NCBI GenBank assembly: GCA_964401995.1
Contig: CAYOAP010000003.1
Span: 1 to 64,000, forward strand
Origin: DATCBF01 sp964401995
GTDB lineage: Bacteria; Actinomycetota; Thermoleophilia; Solirubrobacterales; 70-9
Direction: 5' to 3'
Length of the DNA stretch: 64,000 bases
The stretch's first letter is position 1; every line of letters begins with the position of its first letter. The notes under the pieces are model-generated. The model made no database searches, was not told where the DNA came from, and saw only the letters and a list, made by a program, of their open reading frames with translations. Shown here one piece after another: positions 49,769 through 56,996 of the stretch. The translations under genes were made by a program, and so were the position numbers.

Positions 49769-51022
49769 TCAGGCGGCGCACTGGGCAAGCCGGCGTGCTC
49801 GCTCGGCAAAGAGCGCGACCACGTCGTCCAGGATCGGGTCCCACCAGTACTCGGCCTTGAACTCCGCGGCCACCCGCTCGGCGGCGGCGGGCGCGCGGGC
49901 GGCAAGCGCCGCGAGGCGGCGGCGGCTGGGGGCGGGTCCGTATCGGGCTGCCTCCAGAAAGCGGTCGACATGGCGCTTATGCATGTAGCCAGGCCTGTTC
50001 TCGCCCCCGATCTTCATCGCCATCTTGCGGTCCATCTTTTTCACCTTGCGGTAGACGATCGTGCTGAGGATGTCGTAGGCCGGGGCGAGAGCTGGGCCCG
50101 ACTCGTCGTAGAGCAGCGAGTAATTCTTTCCGTGCGCATCATGGTTGCCCGCCAGGTAGGACAGCGCCCAGGCATCCAGAAACCGCGGCAGATCGCGTGC
50201 CGGGGTCTTCGAGACACGGCGAAGCAGGCCGACGCAATCGAGCAGCGACGGCCCGCCCTCGTTCTCGTACTTGTGGGCGCTGTCGATGGCGAGCGCCTGG
50301 CAGAAGTCCTCCTGATGCAGACGCGTGGTCTCGCCCTCCCTGACCACGCGGTCGTAGCGGGCGACGAGGAGCAGCTCGGCGCCGGCGGCGCGGCGCGGGA
50401 TCGCGCTCGCGCAGAGCAGCCCGATCTCGGCGCCGACCCGCAGGCAGAAAGCCTCGTTCAAAACCGTCGCAGGCAGCCCCGCGATCGGCGTCTTGAGGAT
50501 GTGGGTCGAGGGGCGGCCATCCCTCGGCAGCCCGATCCTCCCGTCGTCACCGACGACGACCGGAAGCTTGTCCTGGGCGCCCGCCAGGGAGAGGCGGTAG
50601 TCGTCGTCGGGGCCGGCGTACATCGGCCGCTCGGGAAGTTCGCGGACCAGCTCCGCCACCTCAGCCTCGTCGAGCCACTTGACGCTGCCGCCTGCTTCGG
50701 AACGCGCCAGGCCCGGCAGGTACAGGCTGACGGCGCCAGCGCAGTCGCCACCAACGCGCTCGAGCAGGGAAAAGTCATTGCGATCGGAGACGCCAAGCTC
50801 GCGGGCCAGCAGCTTCCGCAGCTCCCCCTCCGGCAGGAGCCCGCCGAAAAAGGCCGTGACCTGGCGGCTGCCAAAGCCTCCGTCAAGCGGCAGCGCCTGG
50901 GACAGAGGGGGGTAGTCGCCGGCAACCCAGGTGGAGTCGTAAGCAAAGCTCAGGCGTTCACCGTCGTCGACCAGCTTTCCGGCGCGGCGGCCTAAGCACC
51001 AGACCTCAAGCGTCCGTGACAC
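49769..51022 (-). CDS. hipA: HipA-type Ser/Thr kinase toxin
   Basis: 417 residues from GTG 51022. N-terminal HipA_N (FAYDSTWVAG..PPLSQALPL), ATP-binding SLAGAQDK (about 145-152) and STHILKTP, catalytic AGNHDAHGKN (D295, N300) and metal-binding APAYDILS (D317). Homologues inhibit growth by phosphorylating glutamyl-tRNA synthetase. Overlaps hipB by 17 bp. The end is an Arg/Ala-rich helix. Intact kinase motifs suggest an active toxin. Confidence 0.94.
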   Translation of the reverse strand: MSRTLEVWCLGRRAGKLVDDGERLSFAYDSTWVAGDYPPLSQALPLDGGFGSRQVTAFFGGLLPEGELRKLLARELGVSDRNDFSLLERVGGDCAGAVSLYLPGLARSEAGGSVKWLDEAEVAELVRELPERPMYAGPDDDYRLSLAGAQDKLPVVVGDDGRIGLPRDGRPSTHILKTPIAGLPATVLNEAFCLRVGAEIGLLCASAIPRRAAGAELLLVARYDRVVREGETTRLHQEDFCQALAIDSAHKYENEGGPSLLDCVGLLRRVSKTPARDLPRFLDAWALSYLAGNHDAHGKNYSLLYDESGPALAPAYDILSTIVYRKVKKMDRKMAMKIGGENRPGYMHKRHVDRFLEAARYGPAPSRRRLAALAARAPAAAERVAAEFKAEYWWDPILDDVVALFAERARRLAQCAA

Positions 51023-51233
51023 TGCCTTCTACCTTCAGGGTCAGGCCGACCGCTGCGGCGACGCGCAGGGCCCGCTCGAGCTCGACGGTGGGCTTGCCGC
51101 GCTCCAGGTCGTGGACGAAGCGCAGGCCGACGCCGGCGCTCATCGCCACGTCTTCCTGGCTAAGGCGCCTGGCCCGGCGCTCGCGCCGGATGGCGGCCCC
51201 GAATTCGGCCGAGTATGTCGATTCAATAGTCAT
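51006..51233 (-). CDS. hipB: HipB-type antitoxin / repressor
   Basis: 75 residues, Cro/C1-type HTH (FGAAIRRERRARRLSQEDVAMSAGVGLRFVHDLERGKPTVELERAL). It should bind HipA and the operators upstream. ATG 51233 lies inside the first operator (51232-51251). Short C-terminal tail (KVEGSVTDA). Confidence 0.93.
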   Translation of the reverse strand: MTIESTYSAEFGAAIRRERRARRLSQEDVAMSAGVGLRFVHDLERGKPTVELERALRVAAAVGLTLKVEGSVTDA

Positions 51234-51251
51234 CTTCCCGTACGGGAAGAT
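51232..51251. promoter_or_regulatory. hip operator 1 (overlaps hipB start)
   Basis: ATCTTCCCGTACGGGAAGAT is a perfect 20 bp palindrome, centre 51241.5, with the hipB ATG inside its left arm. Confidence 0.85.
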
Positions 51252-51283
51252 ACCATGAAAAAGGCCTTGGGATCAGGAGATTC

Positions 51284-51297
51284 TTCCCGTACGGGAA
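51284..51297. promoter_or_regulatory. hip operator 2
   Basis: TTCCCGTACGGGAA core, centre 51290.5, 49 bp from operator 1. Confidence 0.8.
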
Positions 51298-51330
51298 TAT
51301 TCGATCGAGTCCGAGTTCGTGAACGTTACT

Positions 51331-51346
51331 CTTCCCGTACGGGAAG
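51331..51346. promoter_or_regulatory. hip operator 3
   Basis: CTTCCCGTACGGGAAG, centre 51338.5, 48 bp from operator 2 and 8 bp before the acyl-CoA dehydrogenase stop. Even spacing of close to 4.6 helical turns suggests HipB-DNA stacking or looping. Confidence 0.8.
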
Positions 51347-51353
51347 TTCCTGA

Positions 51354-52499
51354 TCAGGCGCCCATGCTGCGGGCAATAACCACCCGCTGAATCTCGTTCG
51401 TGCCCTCGTAGATCTGGGTGATCTTGGCGTCGCGGAGCATGCGCTCTACCGGGTACTCGTTGACGTAGCCGTAGCCGCCTAGGACCTGGATCGCCTCGAC
51501 CGTGACTCGCATCGCGTTGTCGGAGGCGAAGAGCTTTGCCATCGAGGTCCACTTGGGGAGGTCGGCGGGGCGAGTGGGCTGGTCGGCCATCGAGCAGGCT
51601 TTGTAGAGGAGCTCGCGGGCGGCGGCGGTGCCGGTCTCCATGTCGGCGAGCTTGAACTGGATCGCCTGCAGGGAGCTGATCGGCTTGCCGAAGGCGATCC
51701 GTTCCTTGGCGTAGGCGCTGGCGTAGTCGGTCGCGCCCTGGGCGATGCCGACTGCCTGGGCGCCAGCGCCGAGGCGGGTGCGCTCGAGGGTGCCGAGGGC
51801 GACTCCCAGGCCTTTGCCTTCGATCCCGATCAGGTTCTCGTGCGGGACGCGGACGTCGGTGAAGGATGGCGAGCCGGTTGGCGAGCCCTTGATCCCCAGC
51901 TTGTGCTCAAGCTTGCCGGGGTCGAAGCCCTCGCGCTCTTTCTCGACGACGAAAGCGCTGAGCCGGCGGTTCTCGCGGTCGGTGACAGCGAAGACGACGT
52001 AGAAGTCGGCGATCGAGGCGTTGGTGATCCAGTTCTTCTGCCCGTTGATCACCCATTCGTCGCCGTCGCGAACGGCCGTCGTCCGCATCGAGGCGGGGTC
52101 GCTGCCGGCCTCGGGCTCGGACAGCGCAAAGGCTGGTGACCACTCGCCGCTGGCGCACTTGGGCAGGAAGCGCTGCTTCAGCTCGTCGGAGCCGAAGAGC
52201 TGGATCGGCAGCGTGCCGAGCTCCTGGATCATCAGAATCAGGGCCGAGGAGGCACAAGCCTTGGCGATCTCCTCGACCGCCATCTGCAGGACCAGCGTCC
52301 CGGTGCCGGTGCCGCCGTGCTGCTCGGAGAACGGCAGGCCGAGGATGTCGTGCTCGGCCAGCAGCTTGCGCACGTCCCACGGGTATTTGCCTTCGCGGTC
52401 GATATCGCCGGCGCGCGGGGCGATCTTCTCCTGGGCCAGCTGGCGGACCATGTCGCGAAGGTCGCGGGACTCCTGAGGCACTTCGTAAGTGGCTGTCAT
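51354..52499 (-). CDS. Acyl-CoA dehydrogenase
   Basis: 381 residues, FAD enzyme making the 2,3-double bond of acyl-CoA. ALSEPEAGSD and WVINGQKNWITNAS are FAD-binding motifs; the catalytic Glu lies in IQVLGGYGYVNEYPVERMLRDA with the base near the C-terminus (IYEGTNEIQRVVIARSM). Substrate-length class is not told. ATG 52499 is 9 nt after TAGACT (52509-52514, reverse). Ends 8 bp from the nearest hip operator. Confidence 0.94.
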   Translation of the reverse strand: MTATYEVPQESRDLRDMVRQLAQEKIAPRAGDIDREGKYPWDVRKLLAEHDILGLPFSEQHGGTGTGTLVLQMAVEEIAKACASSALILMIQELGTLPIQLFGSDELKQRFLPKCASGEWSPAFALSEPEAGSDPASMRTTAVRDGDEWVINGQKNWITNASIADFYVVFAVTDRENRRLSAFVVEKEREGFDPGKLEHKLGIKGSPTGSPSFTDVRVPHENLIGIEGKGLGVALGTLERTRLGAGAQAVGIAQGATDYASAYAKERIAFGKPISSLQAIQFKLADMETGTAAARELLYKACSMADQPTRPADLPKWTSMAKLFASDNAMRVTVEAIQVLGGYGYVNEYPVERMLRDAKITQIYEGTNEIQRVVIARSMGA

Positions 52500-52508
52500 C
52501 GGCCCGGC

Positions 52509-52518
52509 AGTCTATGAG
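52509..52518. promoter_or_regulatory. Overlapping divergent -10 boxes
   Basis: AGTCTATGAG reads TAGACT on the reverse strand (9 nt before ATG 52499) and TATGAG on the forward strand (11 nt before ATG 52530). A shared symmetric -10 region like the one at 1238-1245. Confidence 0.4.
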
Positions 52519-52529
52519 AGCATCGGACG

Positions 52530-53597
52530 ATGAGTGACTTCCTCGTCAAGCGCGACGACCTCCGCGAGTGCCGCGTCGCCGAGTCCGAGCCGCCTGAGCT
52601 GGCTCCCGGGCAGGCGCTGCTGCGGGTCAACACCTTTGGCCTGACCGCCAACAACGTCACCTACGCGGTGATGGGCGAGGCGATGTCTTACTGGAACTTC
52701 TTCCCCGCCGAGGACGGCTGGGGGCGGGTGCCGATGTGGGGCTTCGCCGAGGTCGAGCGCAGCGAGGCCGAGGGTGTGGCGGCCGGGACCCGGGTCTACG
52801 GCTACCTGTCCCCCTCCTCGCACCTGGTCGTGACTCCGGCAAGCGTTGACGAGGGCGGCTTCGTCGACGGCTCGCCGCACCGGGCGGCGCTGCCCTCCGC
52901 CTACCATCGCTACCTGGCGACCGAGCAGGACGCCTTCTACCGACCGGACACTGAGGAGATCCAGATGCTGTTGCGGCCGCTCTTCTTCACCTCGTTCCTG
53001 GTCGACGACCAGCTTGCTGACGAGGGCCTGGTCAATCGCGGCCCGATCGTGTTCGCGAGCGCCTCAAGCAAGACGGCGATCGCCGCCGCCTTCCTCCTCG
53101 CCCAGCGCCCCGAAGTCGAGCTGATCGGGCTGACCTCCCCCGGCAACGCCGAGTTCGTCGAGAGCCTTGGGATCTACAGCCGCGCCGTCAGCTACGACGC
53201 GATCGAGACGCTCGACCGCGGCCCCGCCGTCTTTGTCGACTTCGCCGGCGACGGCGCGGTGCGCCAGGCGGTCCATTCCCACTATGGCGACGCGCTCGTC
53301 CACAGCATGGCGGTCGGGATCACTCACTGGGAGGAGTTCGGCGAGGGTGGGGGGGAGCTGCCCGGCCCCCGTCCGCTGTTCTTCTTCGCCCCTGACCGCG
53401 TGGTCAAGCGCTCCAAGGACTGGGGCCGGGCCAGCCTTGAGACCAACGTCGCCGAAGCCTGGCATCCGTTCTGCGAGTGGACCGGCAGTTGGCTGGAGAC
53501 GATCCGAGGCCAGGGCTTCCGGGCGGTGCAGGATGCCTACCTGGATGTGCTCGAGGGCCGAGTCGACCCCAAGCACGCCCACGTGATCACGCTCTGA
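52530..53597 (+). CDS. DUF2855 family protein (MDR-related fold)
   Basis: 355 residues. It keeps an alcohol-dehydrogenase-like layout (N-terminal barrel with LAPGQALLRVNTFGLTANNVTYAVMG, a nucleotide-fold-like ASASSKTAIAAAFLLAQRP) but without the usual zinc Cys/His set. It resembles DUF2855, found beside fatty-acid or CoA genes. Divergent from the acyl-CoA dehydrogenase. Oxidoreductase or acyl-thioester role is a guess. Confidence 0.8.
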   Translation: MSDFLVKRDDLRECRVAESEPPELAPGQALLRVNTFGLTANNVTYAVMGEAMSYWNFFPAEDGWGRVPMWGFAEVERSEAEGVAAGTRVYGYLSPSSHLVVTPASVDEGGFVDGSPHRAALPSAYHRYLATEQDAFYRPDTEEIQMLLRPLFFTSFLVDDQLADEGLVNRGPIVFASASSKTAIAAAFLLAQRPEVELIGLTSPGNAEFVESLGIYSRAVSYDAIETLDRGPAVFVDFAGDGAVRQAVHSHYGDALVHSMAVGITHWEEFGEGGGELPGPRPLFFFAPDRVVKRSKDWGRASLETNVAEAWHPFCEWTGSWLETIRGQGFRAVQDAYLDVLEGRVDPKHAHVITL

Positions 53598-53613
53598 CCG
53601 GCCTCGGCAGCCG

Positions 53614-53982
53614 CTAGGCCGCGACCCAGCTCCTGGCCTCGTCCTCCTGGTCGAGGTCGTAGACCTTGACTTCGCCGGGGGTCATCCAGGCGAACATGCG
53701 AAAGGCCTTCTTCACCCAATCGGCGTCGGTCACGATCGCCGAGCGCTTCCAGGCAGAGTGCTTGAGGAAGCCCAGCTCGAGGCCGGTTTTGGCGTCTTCC
53801 AGCCAGGCCCGCGGCTCCAGCTCCTCGAATTCCTTCAGCACGAAGAGCATCCGCACCTCGCCGGCATCGACCGCCGCCTTCAGGGTCGGGACCAGCACCT
53901 CCTGGTAGTCCTCACGAGTCAGCTTGCCCGAGGCCCGGAAGCCGACCGTCCCGGCCGGCATCTGATCGATTAGCTCAACCAT
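53614..53982 (-). CDS. SpoIIAA-like STAS protein
   Basis: 122 residues. GFRASGKLTREDYQEVLVPTLKAAVDA, then MLFVLKEFEELEPRAWLEDAKTGL and a C-terminal AFRMFAWMTPGEVKVYDLDQEDEARSW, the shape of the STAS/SpoIIAA-like superfamily used to bind small ligands or as anti-anti-sigma-like factors. No phospho-Ser site is clear. Convergent with DUF2855 (17 bp). Confidence 0.8.
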   Translation of the reverse strand: MVELIDQMPAGTVGFRASGKLTREDYQEVLVPTLKAAVDAGEVRMLFVLKEFEELEPRAWLEDAKTGLELGFLKHSAWKRSAIVTDADWVKKAFRMFAWMTPGEVKVYDLDQEDEARSWVAA

Positions 53983-54015
53983 CAGGGGACTGGAAAGGCT
54001 AGCCGGGGCCGCGCT

Positions 54016-55056
54016 TCAGGCGCGGGCTGCCCTGACCTCGTGCCAGGTCAGCAGCCGGCCGCTCTCGGGGTCGATCACCTTGAGCCGGATCGAGTGCAGC
54101 CCGTCGCGGATCGTCAGCACCGGCACGTCGCGGAAGATCGCGAGCTCGTCGTGCGCGCGCTGGAGGTTGTAGTTGGGGACTTTGGCGCTGAGGTGGTGAA
54201 CGTGATGGAGGCCGATGTTGCCGGTGAAGAACTGGAACAGCTTTGGCAGCTTCAGGTAGGAGCTGCCGCGCAGGGCCGCGTCGGCGTAGTTCCAAGTGTC
54301 CGATTTCTCCCAGTAGACGTCCTCGAACTGATGCTGCACGTAGAACATCCAGACCCCCAGGGTGCCGGCGAGGACGGCGGTCGGCACCTGCACGATCAGC
54401 CAGGCCTGGAAGCCGACGAGCCAGGAGATCGCGCCGATCACGAGCAGCAGGACCGCGTTGGTGATCCAGACGCTGTGGCGCTGGCGCGGGCGCTGCTTCT
54501 TCGACCAGAAGCGGGGGCCGATCATCAGAGACCAGATCGGGCCGATCCCGAACATCACCAGCGGGTTGCGGAAGAGGCGGTAGCCGAGCCGGCCCTTCCA
54601 GGAGCGGGCGATGTACTCATCGACGGTCAGCGTCGGCACATCGCCGGTGCCGCGGCGGTCGAGGTCGCCCGAGGTGCCGTGGTGGACAGCGTGGTTGTGG
54701 CCCCAGTTGGCGAACGGCTGGAAGACGAGCAGGCCGGTGAAGCGGCCGACCCACCTGTTCGCCCGCTTGGTCGGCAGGAACGAGCCGTGGGTGCAGTCGT
54801 GGAAGACGATGAAGGTCCGCATCAGGAAGCCGGCGGCGGGGATCGCCAGGGCCAGCGTCAGCCAGACCGAGACGTCGAGGGCCATGTACATCGCCACCGT
54901 CAGCGCCAGATAGGGGACCACCGAGGTCGCGAGGTCGACCAGGCTGCGACGCCAGGTCGGGGTCTCATGGGGAGCGATCGAACTCCGCCAGAAGGCCTGG
55001 CCAGTGTCCGAGTCGGCGTGCGGCGAGGCGGGGATGGGAGGCGAAGTCGTGCTCAC
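54016..55056 (-). CDS. Membrane fatty acid desaturase
   Basis: 346 residues from GTG 55056. The three di-iron His boxes are HDCTHG, HNHAVHH and HHVHH, with four membrane helices between them. FADS superfamily: inserts double bonds in fatty acyl chains, or hydroxylates related lipids, using O2 and an electron carrier. Ferredoxin/reductase partners are not adjacent. Substrate is unknown. Confidence 0.92.
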   Translation of the reverse strand: MSTTSPPIPASPHADSDTGQAFWRSSIAPHETPTWRRSLVDLATSVVPYLALTVAMYMALDVSVWLTLALAIPAAGFLMRTFIVFHDCTHGSFLPTKRANRWVGRFTGLLVFQPFANWGHNHAVHHGTSGDLDRRGTGDVPTLTVDEYIARSWKGRLGYRLFRNPLVMFGIGPIWSLMIGPRFWSKKQRPRQRHSVWITNAVLLLVIGAISWLVGFQAWLIVQVPTAVLAGTLGVWMFYVQHQFEDVYWEKSDTWNYADAALRGSSYLKLPKLFQFFTGNIGLHHVHHLSAKVPNYNLQRAHDELAIFRDVPVLTIRDGLHSIRLKVIDPESGRLLTWHEVRAARA

Positions 55057-55133
55057 GGACGCGTCAAATGTACCCCTGCTTCATAAACGCGCCCGACTAC
55101 GACTCTCAAAGCAGTTGCGATTTGCGCGCAAAC

Positions 55134-55430
55134 TCAATCCGGCCGAAGCTCCTCCACCCCTCGCAGGACGAGCTCGAGCAGCCAGCAGGGAGGGACCTGG
55201 CGATAGGTGCCGTTGTCGCGAAAGACGAAGGCCCGGCCTTCGCTGTCCAGGTGGAGGTAGCGCCGGGTCCAGTAGTGCTTGTAGGCCTGGAGGCGAGCGC
55301 CGCCTTCGAGTTCGACCTCGTGCATCCACATGAAGTCCTCAAGGTCGTCAGGCGCCAGGTTTTCGAGCGGCCGCCAGTTTGGCGTTTCGCACTGCCACGT
55401 CCGACCTGGGATGGGTTTGTCTGAGCCCAC
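55134..55430 (-). CDS. Small conserved hypothetical protein
   Basis: 98 residues from GTG 55430. WRPLENLAPDDLEDFMWM, RLQAYKHYWTRRYLHLD and GRAFVFRDNGTYRQV form a compact domain rich in Trp, Tyr and charged residues. No catalytic motif. Appears real because its codon-position GC bias is strong. Lies between the desaturase and the DUF4160 pair. Confidence 0.65.
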   Translation of the reverse strand: MGSDKPIPGRTWQCETPNWRPLENLAPDDLEDFMWMHEVELEGGARLQAYKHYWTRRYLHLDSEGRAFVFRDNGTYRQVPPCWLLELVLRGVEELRPD

Positions 55431-55461
55431 TCACCGATAGTCGCCAGGCGGCGGTGTCAGA

Positions 55462-55490
55462 ACAAGACGAGGGTGTGCCGGAAGCGTGCC
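55462..55490 (+). repeat. Direct repeat (left) flanking the DUF4160-DUF2442 pair
   Basis: 29 bp, matched at 56164-56192 with two mismatches (27 of 29). The repeat lies just after the DUF2442 gene. Confidence 0.75.
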
Positions 55491-55532
55491 TTTAGTGCGA
55501 CGGCTTCTATGAGCCGATCGGGCGGCGCCTGA

Positions 55533-55802
55533 TCACTCCGCAGTTGCCGCGGCACGACTCCGCGCATGCGCATAAAGCGTCTCCGGCGCAATGTCGGCGC
55601 CGTTAGGCCAAACGATGGCGCCGGCGTCGGCGTCGGCACGGAGCTCCTGAAAGTAGTCGGGGTCGCGCAGAGACTCGAAGACGCCGCCGTAGTCGAGCAG
55701 ATAGGAGAGGTCGACAGATGCCGTCAGGCCGTCCTCGAAGCGAACGTGGACGTTGTAGCCATCTGCCGCCGTTGCGCTGATCAAGAGGGGCGTGCTGCGC
55801 AT
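55533..55802 (-). CDS. DUF2442 family protein
   Basis: 89 residues from ATG 55802. NVHVRFEDGLTASVDLSYLLDYGGVFESLRDPDYFQEL is the DUF2442 pattern, followed by GAIVWPNGADIAPETLYAHA. This small domain is often paired with DUF4160, where the two may be antitoxin and toxin. Start is preceded by a 19 bp gap from the DUF4160 stop. Confidence 0.85.
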   Translation of the reverse strand: MRSTPLLISATAADGYNVHVRFEDGLTASVDLSYLLDYGGVFESLRDPDYFQELRADADAGAIVWPNGADIAPETLYAHARSRAAATAE

Positions 55803-55821
55803 GAACCTGATGGTAGAGGCC

Positions 55822-56091
55822 CTATCGCAGTGGCTCAATAGGCGCCAAAGGCAGATGGTCGCGTGCGCGGCTCCAGTTCTCCCGCAGCTCGGTCCTGTGG
55901 GCGAGTGCCCACTCGACGACAAGCCGCCGCGCCCGCAGCGGCAGATTGCCGGCAATCACAGCCAGGTCTTCGATATCGACGGAGGCCTCCCACTCGCCGT
56001 AGCTGGCATGGAAATGAGGCCGGCCACGATGCTGGATCTCGTCGTGGTACATCCAGATCGTGATGCCGTAGAAGCTGCTTATTCGCGGCAT
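55822..56091 (-). CDS. DUF4160 family protein
   Basis: About 89 residues from ATG 56091. MPRISSFYGITIWMYHDEIQ, HRGRPHFHASYGEWEASVDIEDL match DUF4160, with the HFHA motif. It lies upstream of DUF2442 on the same strand. A longer frame from 56130 exists but the MPRI start is the conserved one. Confidence 0.85.
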   Translation of the reverse strand: MPRISSFYGITIWMYHDEIQHRGRPHFHASYGEWEASVDIEDLAVIAGNLPLRARRLVVEWALAHRTELRENWSRARDHLPLAPIEPLR

Positions 56092-56163
56092 GACCGCGTT
56101 CTGCCACGGCGAGAGAATCCGGATCGGCACATCTGCCGATCCTTCCCAGGAGGCTGTGACAAC

Positions 56164-56192
56164 ACAAGACGAGGGTCTGCCGAAAGCGTGCC
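56164..56192 (+). repeat. Direct repeat (right) flanking the DUF4160-DUF2442 pair
   Basis: 29 bp copy of 55462-55490 with two mismatches. The pair brackets the two-gene module at a distance of 702 bp, like a cassette boundary. Confidence 0.75.
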
Positions 56193-56240
56193 ATCGCCGT
56201 CACGAGAAACTCACGCCATCGGCGCGCGCAGCCTCTGGCC

Positions 56241-56996
56241 CTATTCCACCTGGATCGGGGTCAGGTAGGCGGCTGAGAGGCCGCCGTCGACCATGAAGGC
56301 GGTCGCGGTGATGAAGGTGGAGTCGTCGCTGGCGAGGAAGAGGGCTGACTTGGCGATCTCCTCGGCCTCACCGAAGCGGCCCATCGGGATGTGGACGAGG
56401 CGCTTCGATGCGCGCTCGGGGTCGCTGGCGAAGAGCTCCTCCAGCAGCGGCGTGTTGACCGGCCCCGGGCAGAGGGCGTTGACCCGGACCCCGCGGCGGG
56501 CGAACTCGACCCCGAGCTCACGCGAGAGCGATAGCACCGCTCCCTTGGAGGCGGTGTAGGAGGACTGCGAGACGGCGGCGCCCATGGTGGCGACGAAGGA
56601 TGCGACGTTGATGACCGAGCCGCCGCCCGCCTCCAGCAGGTGGGGGATGCCGTGCTTGCAGCAGAGGAAGACGCTGCGCAGATTGACGTCCTGGACCCGC
56701 TGCCAGGACTCCAGCGAGGTCTCGAGGACCGAGCCGTCGTCGGTCGGGTTGATGCCGGCGTTGTTCATCAGCACGTCGATCCGGCCGAACTCCTTGCCCA
56801 CCCGCTCGTAGGCCGCGCGGACCTGCTCCTCGTCGGAAACGTCGGCGACGATCGTCAGCTCGCCCTCGGCCTCGGCGTCGAGGTCGATCCCGACCACCCG
56901 CGCCCCCTCGGCGGCAAAGAGCCGGGCCGAGGCGGCGCCGATCCCGCTCCCCGTCCCGGTCACGACACAGACCTTGCCCTGCAGCCGTCCCGCCAT
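56241..56996 (-). CDS. Short-chain dehydrogenase (FabG-like)
   Basis: 251 residues. NAD(P) fold VVTGTGSGIGAASARLFA, NNAGINPTD, and active site Ser...SYTASKGAVLSLSREL (Tyr-x3-Lys). Ends FMVDGGLSAAYLTP. ATG overlaps the aldehyde-dehydrogenase TGA by 1 nt, so it belongs to that operon; it could oxidise a hydroxy-acid product or be a hitchhiker. Confidence 0.88.
   Translation of the reverse strand: MAGRLQGKVCVVTGTGSGIGAASARLFAAEGARVVGIDLDAEAEGELTIVADVSDEEQVRAAYERVGKEFGRIDVLMNNAGINPTDDGSVLETSLESWQRVQDVNLRSVFLCCKHGIPHLLEAGGGSVINVASFVATMGAAVSQSSYTASKGAVLSLSRELGVEFARRGVRVNALCPGPVNTPLLEELFASDPERASKRLVHIPMGRFGEAEEIAKSALFLASDDSTFITATAFMVDGGLSAAYLTPIQVE

Noticed and set aside
51232..51346. CRISPR-like array (three equal repeats)
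   Set aside because: Repeats are short palindromes overlapping the hipB start, with spacers that are non-unique regulatory DNA and no cas genes.
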